The position numbers and the translations under genes are program-made. This document shows positions 58,456 to 64,000 of a DNA stretch of 64,000 nucleotides, piece by piece. Under the pieces are notes generated by a model that saw only the letters and a list, made by a program, of their open reading frames with translations, did no database searches and was not told where the DNA came from. The stretch's first letter is position 1. Every line of letters starts with the position of its first letter. The DNA comes from Silicimonas sp. Lineage in GTDB: Bacteria > Pseudomonadota > Alphaproteobacteria > Rhodobacterales > Rhodobacteraceae. The DNA is taken from the NCBI GenBank assembly GCA_013002465.1, contig JABDJO010000099.1, positions 1 to 64,000 on the forward strand, written 5' to 3'.

Positions 58456-58621
58456 CTCGGTTGCCGGTATCGCGACTTGGCGCCTGCCCTGACTCTGGAG
58501 ACGGGCAATCCCACCATCAAGCGGCTGGTCGCAGGCGTAAACCATCCGGTGACGTCGCGGGCTCTGGATCTTTGGTTCGGCATGCGGCATACCCCGAACA
58601 AGCAGTTTCAAAGGGTCTGAT

Positions 58622-59002
58622 ATGGGCATTCTGAACACCCTTCTTCGCGCGGTCACCTGGTGGAACAGCCAGACCTGGGGCACGCAGTTTTACACATGGC
58701 GCAAGGGCGAAAAGGTTGGCGAAGACAACCAGGGCAATGTGTTTTACACGTCAAGCGAAGGAAAACGTTGGGTTATTTTCAATGGCGAGGCGGAAGCTTC
58801 GCGCGTTGATCCCGACTGGCACGGCTGGCTGCATTACACTTATGACGAACCGCCGACCAAGTCGCCCCTAGAGCACAAGTCATGGGAAAAGCCGCATCAG
58901 GAAAACCTGACCGGCACGCCCGCGGCCTATGCCCCGGCCGGATCCATTCGAAAAGCGGCCCCGGCGGATCGCACCGATTATGAGGCCTGGGTGCCGGAGT
59001 AA
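58622..59002 (+). CDS. NDUFA12-like accessory subunit of NADH:ubiquinone oxidoreductase
   Basis: A 126-residue protein of the B17.2/NDUFA12 family, the small accessory subunit that alphaproteobacterial complex I shares with mitochondria. [25 protein letters not shown]-like [27 protein letters not shown] and PEDEPP-like YDEPPTKSP are its conserved parts. It sits on the matrix-facing (cytoplasmic) peripheral arm. The nuo genes themselves are not in this window. mlaD follows after five bases. Confidence 0.92.
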   Translation: MGILNTLLRAVTWWNSQTWGTQFYTWRKGEKVGEDNQGNVFYTSSEGKRWVIFNGEAEASRVDPDWHGWLHYTYDEPPTKSPLEHKSWEKPHQENLTGTPAAYAPAGSIRKAAPADRTDYEAWVPE

Positions 59003-59007
59003 CCCAA

Positions 59008-59460
59008 ATGTCTGAAAACGTGACAGAAATCGCAACCGGTGCTGGCGTTCTTGCCATTGCGGCCGGGTTTCTTTTTTACCTCAGCCAGGTCGGCGGTTTC
59101 GGTCTGGCGCAATCGGGCATGGACACTTATTCGGCGTCGTTCCGCTCGGCCGAAGGGGTCGGCGTGGGCACCGATGTCCGCCTGGCCGGCGTCAAGGTCG
59201 GGTCGGTTCTGGACATGAAGCTTGACCCGCAAACCTTTCGTGCCAATACGGTTTTCAGCGTTCAAGGTGACGTCGCTTTGCCTGATGACACCGCTGTCGT
59301 GATCGCCTCTGAAGGTCTTCTGGGTGGCAGCTTTATGGAGATTCTGCCGGGCGGATCGGTCTTCAATCTGGAACCGGGAAGCGAAATCGAAGACACCCAA
59401 AGCTCGGTTTCGGTCGTGCAGTTGTTGCTGAAGTTCGTCTCTGGGGGCGAAGACACATGA
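59008..59460 (+). CDS. mlaD: MlaD lipid-asymmetry protein
   Basis: A 150-residue membrane-anchored MCE-domain protein. It has one N-terminal helix (about residues 10-30, GAGVLAIAAGFLFYLSQVGG) and a periplasmic MCE domain with GVGVGTDVRLAGVKVGSVLDMKLDP and the hydrophobic segment GSFMEILPGG. In the Mla system it forms the hexameric channel through which phospholipids pass between outer and inner membrane. The mlaE and mlaF partners lie elsewhere. The DUF2155 gene overlaps it by four bases. Confidence 0.92.
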   Translation: MSENVTEIATGAGVLAIAAGFLFYLSQVGGFGLAQSGMDTYSASFRSAEGVGVGTDVRLAGVKVGSVLDMKLDPQTFRANTVFSVQGDVALPDDTAVVIASEGLLGGSFMEILPGGSVFNLEPGSEIEDTQSSVSVVQLLLKFVSGGEDT

Positions 59461-59876
59461 GACCGCTCGTCCTGGCGCTTGCCCTTCTGGCCCTGCCAGC
59501 CTGGGCGCAGGACACCGTTGTTTCGCCCATCGACGGCGCCATCGCCGTCATCCCTGATGTGCGCGCCGACGAGGTCAAGTCAAAGACCGCCGATGGAGTT
59601 GTTCTAAAGGGTTTGGACAAGGTTTCGGGCGATGTCACCGACCTTACCCTGGGCCTTGGCGAAACCGCCAAAGTGGGGCGGATCGAGGTCACCCTTGGTG
59701 AATGCCGCTATCCCGAAGACAACCCCACGGGCGAGGGATACGCCTGGCTGACCATCCGCGATCCGGGCCGGGAGACAGTGCTGTTCGATGGCTGGATGGT
59801 GGCTTCAAGCCCGGCGCTGAACGCGCTGGATCACCCGCGTTACGACGTTTGGGTCATGCGCTGCACGACCGCCTGA
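59457..59876 (+). CDS. DUF2155 exported protein
   Basis: A 139-residue protein with a signal peptide (MRPLVLALALLALPAWAQ) and a DUF2155 domain. Conserved features are the GLDKVSGDVTDLTLGLGE segment and a pair of cysteines (LGECRYPEDNP and VMRCTTA), which may form a disulfide. Family members are periplasmic and of unknown function. It is coupled to mlaD (ATGA overlap), suggesting a role near the envelope, and its 3' end overlaps aat on the opposite strand by 37 bases. Confidence 0.88.
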   Translation: MRPLVLALALLALPAWAQDTVVSPIDGAIAVIPDVRADEVKSKTADGVVLKGLDKVSGDVTDLTLGLGETAKVGRIEVTLGECRYPEDNPTGEGYAWLTIRDPGRETVLFDGWMVASSPALNALDHPRYDVWVMRCTTA

Positions 59877-60484
59877 GGGTCGGTTTCCAAGGGGCATCCG
59901 TGAATGTTGGCCGGTAACTCAAGCGCTTCCACAAGGCGTCTGTGATAGGCCGCACGTGATATTTCGACAGCGCCCAGGCTGACAAGATGCGGCGTGATGA
60001 ACTGCGTGTCGAACAGCGCAAACCCGGTGCGCCGAAGGTGATCCACCGCCCAGGCAAGGGCCATTTTTGACCCGTCGGTCTGAGTGGAAAACATGCTTTC
60101 CCCAAAGAACGCACCACCCAGGGCCAGCCCGTACATTCCGCCAATCAGCCGGTTTTCTTCCCAGATTCCAAAGGCATGGTCGTATCCCATGCGGAAGAGA
60201 TCATCCATCAACGACCGGATGGTTTCGTTGATCCAGGTTTCGTCCCGGTCCGCGCATCCTTCGATGATGTCATCAAAGGCGGTGTTCAAGGTGGCATGGA
60301 AGGCACCGCTTTTCATCCGGCGCGCCAGCGACCGAGACATGTGAAACCCGTCCAGTGGCAACACCCCGCGCCGACGCGGATCCACCCAATGAACCTTGGG
60401 GTCGTCGCGGCTGGCGGCCATGGGAAAAACGCCCGAGGCATAGGCCCCAAGCAAAAGTTCAGGAGAGAGTGTCCGGTCGCTCAT
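59840..60484 (-). CDS. aat: Leucyl/phenylalanyl-tRNA-protein transferase
   Basis: A 214-residue enzyme that adds leucine or phenylalanine to proteins with N-terminal arginine or lysine, marking them for ClpAP. SPELLLGAYASGVFPMAASRDDPKVHWVDPRRRGVLPLDG is the standard opening (residues about 6-45), and RLIGGMYGLALGGAFFGESMFS is the acyl-transferase core with its GESMFS turn. Length is normal. It lies downstream of accC on the same strand and overlaps DUF2155 tail-to-tail. Confidence 0.95.
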   Translation of the reverse strand: MSDRTLSPELLLGAYASGVFPMAASRDDPKVHWVDPRRRGVLPLDGFHMSRSLARRMKSGAFHATLNTAFDDIIEGCADRDETWINETIRSLMDDLFRMGYDHAFGIWEENRLIGGMYGLALGGAFFGESMFSTQTDGSKMALAWAVDHLRRTGFALFDTQFITPHLVSLGAVEISRAAYHRRLVEALELPANIHGCPLETDPQAVVQRMTQTS

Positions 60485-60523
60485 TGGTGCAGGTTATAGA
60501 TATTGGGCCAGGGCCGATAGCCG

Positions 60524-61870
60524 TCAGTCCAGGTTTGCCTCAAGCCACTTTTCCAGCCAGTGGATGTTGTAGTCGCCGGTTTGAACGGCCGGTTCCTGCA
60601 ACAAGGCGGCAAACAGCGGCACTGTGGTGTCGATGCCGTCAACGATCAATTCCGACAAGGCGCGCGACAGGCGTGCCAGAGCTTCGGGCCGGTCGCGACC
60701 GTGGACGATCAACTTGCCGATCAGGGAATCATAGTAGGGCGGGATCGAATAGCCGTCGTAGATCGCCGAATCCATGCGCACGCCAAGCCCACCCGGGGCG
60801 TGGTATTGGGTGATGCGGCCGGGCGATGGCGAAAAATTCGGAAGCTTTTCGGCATTGATCCGGATCTCGATCGCGTGGCCGTTTATTTTCAGATCATCCT
60901 GGGTGAACGACATGGGTTCACCGGCGGCGACAAGAATTTGTTCGCGCACCAGATCGACGCCGAAGATGCCTTCGGTGACCGGGTGTTCGACTTGAAGACG
61001 TGTATTCATTTCAATGAAATAGAACTCGCCGTCTTCAAAAAGGAACTCGATTGTACCGGCGCCGATGTAGTTGATGTCGGCCACGGCGTCGGCGCAGATC
61101 TTGCCGATGCGCGCCCGGGTTTCGGCGTCGATCGCCGGGCCTGGGGCCTCTTCAAACACCTTCTGGTGGCGACGCTGGAGTGAGCAGTCACGCTCGCCCA
61201 GATGCACTGCGTTGCCCTTGCCGTCGCCAAAAACCTGGATTTCGATGTGACGGGGGCGGCCGAGGTATTTCTCGATATAGACCTCGTCATTGCCGAAAGC
61301 CGATTTCGCCTCGGAGCGTGCGGTGCGAAAGGCGTTGTCCATCTCGGCGGCGCTTTTTGCCAGTTTCATGCCACGCCCGCCGCCGCCGGCAGTGGCCTTG
61401 ACGATCACGGGATAGCCGAACTCTTCGCCAATCGCCATCGCGTCTTCGAGCGTGGGCACACCGCCGTCAGAACCCGGTACGCACGGTACGCCTAGATTTT
61501 TCATCGTGTCCTTGGCGGTGATCTTGTCGCCCATGACACGAATATGTTCAGCCGACGGGCCGATGAACGTGATCTCGTGATCTTCGAGGATCTGCACGAA
61601 CTTCGCGTTTTCCGACAGGAAACCATAGCCTGGGTGGATCGCCTGGGCGCCGGTGATTTCACAGGCCGAAACGATGGCGGGGATCGACAGATAGCTGTCG
61701 GTTCCGGGTGGTGGGCCGATGCAGACGCTTTCGTCGGCCATGCGGACATGCATCGCGTCGGCGTCAGCGGTTGAATGCACGGCAACACTGCGGATGCCCA
61801 TTTCGCGGCAGGCACGAATCACGCGCAGCGCGATCTCTCCGCGGTTGGCAATCAGGACCTTGTCGAACAT
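60524..61870 (-). CDS. accC: Biotin carboxylase subunit of acetyl-CoA carboxylase
   Basis: A 448-residue ATP-grasp enzyme that carboxylates the biotin on AccB, the first step of fatty acid synthesis. [26 protein letters not shown] opens it, [14 protein letters not shown] is the glycine-rich ATP loop, [16 protein letters not shown] contains the metal-binding glutamates and the biotin-region arginine, and [10 protein letters not shown] belongs to the C-terminal domain. Length is typical. accB lies six bases upstream and aat downstream, an order I recall as common in this family. Confidence 0.97.
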   Translation of the reverse strand: MFDKVLIANRGEIALRVIRACREMGIRSVAVHSTADADAMHVRMADESVCIGPPPGTDSYLSIPAIVSACEITGAQAIHPGYGFLSENAKFVQILEDHEITFIGPSAEHIRVMGDKITAKDTMKNLGVPCVPGSDGGVPTLEDAMAIGEEFGYPVIVKATAGGGGRGMKLAKSAAEMDNAFRTARSEAKSAFGNDEVYIEKYLGRPRHIEIQVFGDGKGNAVHLGERDCSLQRRHQKVFEEAPGPAIDAETRARIGKICADAVADINYIGAGTIEFLFEDGEFYFIEMNTRLQVEHPVTEGIFGVDLVREQILVAAGEPMSFTQDDLKINGHAIEIRINAEKLPNFSPSPGRITQYHAPGGLGVRMDSAIYDGYSIPPYYDSLIGKLIVHGRDRPEALARLSRALSELIVDGIDTTVPLFAALLQEPAVQTGDYNIHWLEKWLEANLD

Positions 61871-61876
61871 CGCCGC

Positions 61877-62374
61877 TTACTCGACAACCATCAGGGGTGC
61901 GCCGAATTCAACCGGAGCGCCGTCTTCGACAAGGATGCGCTTGACCGTTCCGGCCCGTGGTGCGGGGATTTGGTTCATTGTCTTCATGGCTTCGACAATG
62001 CAAAGCGTCTGGCCTTCGCTGACCGTTTCGCCGACCTTGACGAATGTGGGTGTGCCGGGTTCGGGCGACAGATAGGCGGTGCCCACCATGGGCGAAATCA
62101 CGGCGCCGGGCAGAGCGGCAGGATCGCCGCCATCGCTTGCCGGGGCCGACGGAGCTTCGATTGCCGGTGCAGGCGCCGCTGCTGGTTGCAGCGCAGGTGC
62201 CGCCATCTGGACCGCCATCGGTGCCGCCGCAGTGACGCGGCTGACGCGTACGTTCAGGCTGCCGTCGTCGGCATAGTCCCGTTTGACCTGTAATTCGGAA
62301 AGATCGTTGTCGCTCAACACCTCGGCCAAAGCCTTGATGAACGCGACGTCATCGTCGTGCGAACGGTTTGCCAT
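61877..62374 (-). CDS. accB: Biotin carboxyl carrier protein of acetyl-CoA carboxylase
   Basis: A 165-residue carrier protein. The N-terminal helix ([19 protein letters not shown]) leads to an alanine/proline-rich linker (about 50-90) and the C-terminal biotinyl domain with [14 protein letters not shown] and [12 protein letters not shown], where the lysine carries biotin. The ATG at 62374 has GAGGGG upstream. It is the first gene of accB-accC. Confidence 0.96.
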   Translation of the reverse strand: MANRSHDDDVAFIKALAEVLSDNDLSELQVKRDYADDGSLNVRVSRVTAAAPMAVQMAAPALQPAAAPAPAIEAPSAPASDGGDPAALPGAVISPMVGTAYLSPEPGTPTFVKVGETVSEGQTLCIVEAMKTMNQIPAPRAGTVKRILVEDGAPVEFGAPLMVVE

Positions 62375-62551
62375 TGATGCCCCTCGGTTCTGCCCGGTTT
62401 TCGTGCTCGTTGTCGCCCAAGTGTATAGGCAAATCCTCGCTAAAGGAAAAGCGACTTCGCACCGTGTTGTGGAAGGTATCAAAAATTTACCAGTTGATAA
62501 AAAATTTCGATGTGGCAGTCTAGAGGCAGGCACAACGCAAGGGAGTTACCG

Positions 62552-63889
62552 ATGACAAACTCGCCGCGCACCCCCGGTGTGGTCTCCGGGCGGCTTTCGG
62601 ACGAGGCCTTGGCCCAGAATTTTTCCGACCTGCATCCACCCTATGACGGGCACGAGGCGATGGTGGCCGCGGATCGCTGTTATTTTTGCCATGACGCGCC
62701 TTGTGTGACGGCCTGTCCGACGACGATCGACATTCCGTTGTTCATTCGCCAGATCCAGGCCGGCAGTCCCGAGGGGGCGGCGAAAACCATCCTTGATCAG
62801 AACATCCTGGGTGGCATGTGCGCCCGGGTCTGTCCGACCGAGACGCTTTGCGAAGAGGCCTGCGTGCGCGAGGCGGCTGAAGGAAAGCCGGTCGAGATCG
62901 GGCGTTTGCAGCGCCATGCGACCGACAGTTTGATGGCGAAGGGCATCCACCCCTATGACCGCGCCGAAGCAACCGGCAAGCGCGTGGCCGTTGTTGGTGC
63001 GGGCCCCGCGGGGTTGGCCTGTGCGCACCGATTGGCAATGAAGGGGCACGACGTTGTCCTGTTCGATGCAAGGCCGAAACCCGGGGGTCTGAACGAATAC
63101 GGGATCGCAAGTTACAAGACGGTGGGCGGTTTTGCTCAGGCCGAGGTTGACTGGCTGATGCAGATCGGCGGGATCGAAACGGTCTATGATCATCGTCTGG
63201 GCGAAGGCGATCTGACTCTGACGGGGCTGGCCGAAACGTATGATGCGGTGTTTCTTGGGATCGGGCTGGCGGGGGTCAACGCCCTGTCGGCGCCGGGCAC
63301 TGAGACGGACAACGTGCTGGATGCCGTTGGTTTCATTGCGGATTTGCGTCAGGCGGATGATCTGTCGTCGCTGTCTGTTGGGCGCTCGGTGGTGGTGATC
63401 GGCGGCGGCATGACGGCCGTCGACGCAGCAGTGCAATCCAAGCTTTTGGGTGCTGACGAGGTGACCATGGTCTATCGCCGGGATCGGGCGGCGATGGCGG
63501 CCAGCGGGTTCGAACAGGATTTGGCGGCCTCGAAAGGGGTGCGGTTGATGTTCAATGCCCAACCGGTGGCGGTCCATGGCAATGGCGCGGTGCGCGAAGT
63601 CGAGTTCGAGCACACGGAAAGCGGCCCCGAGGGTCTTTCGGGGACGGGCGAGACGTTTCGTATTGCCGCCGATCAGGTGTTTCTTGCCATCGGACAGACG
63701 CTGGAGGGCGCGCCCGAGGGCCTTGAGATTGAACGTGGCAAGATCAAGGTGGACCCAAGCGGTCGCACGTCCTTGGCCAAGGTTTGGGCGGGCGGCGATT
63801 GTGCCACGGGCGGCGATGATCTGACGGTGACCGCCGTCGCCGAGGGCCGGGACGCGGCAGAGGATATTCATCAGACGCTCACAGCCTGA
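62552..63889 (+). CDS. preT: NAD-dependent dihydropyrimidine dehydrogenase subunit PreT
   Basis: A 445-residue iron-sulfur flavoprotein resembling the small subunit of glutamate synthase. Two [4Fe-4S] cysteine groups lie at CYFCHDAPCVTACPTTI and CARVCPTETLCEEAC near the N-terminus. VAVVGAGPAGLACAHRL binds FAD, VVVIGGGMTAVDAAVQ binds NAD, and VWAGGDCATG closes the FAD site. With PreA it reduces uracil or thymine using NADH. The ATG at 62552 has GGGAG upstream. preA starts 84 bases downstream, which supports the assignment over a glutamate synthase subunit. Confidence 0.92.
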   Translation: MTNSPRTPGVVSGRLSDEALAQNFSDLHPPYDGHEAMVAADRCYFCHDAPCVTACPTTIDIPLFIRQIQAGSPEGAAKTILDQNILGGMCARVCPTETLCEEACVREAAEGKPVEIGRLQRHATDSLMAKGIHPYDRAEATGKRVAVVGAGPAGLACAHRLAMKGHDVVLFDARPKPGGLNEYGIASYKTVGGFAQAEVDWLMQIGGIETVYDHRLGEGDLTLTGLAETYDAVFLGIGLAGVNALSAPGTETDNVLDAVGFIADLRQADDLSSLSVGRSVVVIGGGMTAVDAAVQSKLLGADEVTMVYRRDRAAMAASGFEQDLAASKGVRLMFNAQPVAVHGNGAVREVEFEHTESGPEGLSGTGETFRIAADQVFLAIGQTLEGAPEGLEIERGKIKVDPSGRTSLAKVWAGGDCATGGDDLTVTAVAEGRDAAEDIHQTLTA

Positions 63890-63896
63890 GACAAGG

Positions 63897-63917
63897 CGTC
63901 CCGGGCGTGCTCCGGGA
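63897..63917 (+). repeat. Stem-loop between preT and preA
   Basis: GTCCCGG (63897-63903) and CCGGGAC (63911-63917) form a perfect seven-base stem with a seven-base loop in the 84-base preT-preA gap. No T-run follows. It may be part of a dispersed palindrome, or an attenuating RNA structure. Confidence 0.4.
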
Positions 63918-63972
63918 CTTTGGGCGGCGTCGAGGCCCCGGATCTGGTTCGGGGCAGGACAGGAGAAAGCGG

Positions 63973-64000
63973 ATGGCTGATTTAACGACCGATTTCGTGG
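63973..64000 (+). CDS. preA: PreA, dihydropyrimidine dehydrogenase subunit (partial, 5' end only)
   Basis: The ATG at 63973 is preceded by AGGAG and opens a reading frame that starts MADLTTDFV before the window ends. This is the N-terminus of PreA as I know it (MADLxTxF-x-G-I-K-S-P-N), and it follows preT on the same strand. Only nine codons are visible, so the call rests mainly on position and this short match. Confidence 0.75.

Noticed and set aside
56410-58683. A 757-codon frame antisense to clpP and clpX
   Set aside because: Both sense genes are certain and the antisense product shows no family resemblance.

Overview
The window is a gene-dense, high-GC stretch of chromosome from an alphaproteobacterium, most likely a marine Rhodobacteraceae (Roseobacter group) member. 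I infer this from protein similarity and familiar gene orders recalled from that family: glyQ-DUF-glyS followed by a pyruvate-phosphate-dikinase-like gene, a stand-alone ctaD, aat-accC-accB, clpP-clpX, the complex I NDUFA12-like subunit next to mlaD and a DUF2155 gene, and preT-preA. I see no insertion sequence, prophage, integrase or CRISPR array. Most of the window is core metabolism and information processing, with several accessory catabolic or regulatory modules between.

Layout. 1-7.3 kb: a PilZ protein, a YfcG-like glutathione transferase, metZ behind a SAM-II riboswitch and a terminator hairpin, a GNAT and a glutamine amidotransferase, trkH flanked by two cysteine-rich GFA-type proteins, and an SDR. 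7.4-18.4 kb: an exported SPOR/peptidoglycan-binding/trypsin-fold protein whose catalytic triad looks lost, the glyQ-VOC-DUF6446-glyS cluster, a PPDK-like enzyme, a SleB-type hydrolase and glmM. 18.7-28.8 kb: a DMT exporter, two facing ArsR/SRPBCC modules with inverted-repeat operators, ilvC, a methyltransferase, a class V aminotransferase, a UbiH-type hydroxylase, a HAD phosphatase and a GntR regulator. 28.7-36.4 kb: a GT2 glycosyltransferase with a CtrA-like box, carA, a YqeY protein, a DUF2244 protein, a small protein sharing a cytochrome-oxidase subunit I motif, ctaD, and a SLAC1/TehA-like membrane protein.

36.7-43.6 kb: an overlapping PhyH/HD oxygenase-like pair, a CoA-transferase, an unknown gene overlapping lipB, a peptidoglycan-binding protein, tRNA-Leu(GAG), and an unknown membrane protein. 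43.6-50.4 kb: a LysR regulator divergent from a tight five-gene catabolic operon (aldehyde dehydrogenase, degenerate M19 dipeptidase-like protein, unknown 560-residue protein, DUF3726, Ldh-family dehydrogenase). I regard this as the best candidate for an undescribed pathway. 50.5-56.3 kb: DUF1801 and zinc-type oxidoreductase, sulfotransferase-like protein, hemerythrin, an ECF sigma factor with a translationally coupled small ORF, and a D-lactate-dehydrogenase-like flavoprotein. 56.4-64 kb: clpP, clpX, complex I subunit, mlaD, DUF2155, aat, accC, accB, preT and the first codons of preA.

How the genes work together. Many neighbours overlap by 4 bp (ATGA), indicating translational coupling within short operons. 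The methionine gene is predicted to be repressed by SAM, and the two ArsR genes probably autoregulate with their SRPBCC partners. The PhyH/HD pair resembles the PhnY/PhnZ two-step phosphonate-oxidising arrangement. The aldehyde dehydrogenase/Ldh operon would fit breakdown of a cyclic imino acid or similar compound, which is inference only.
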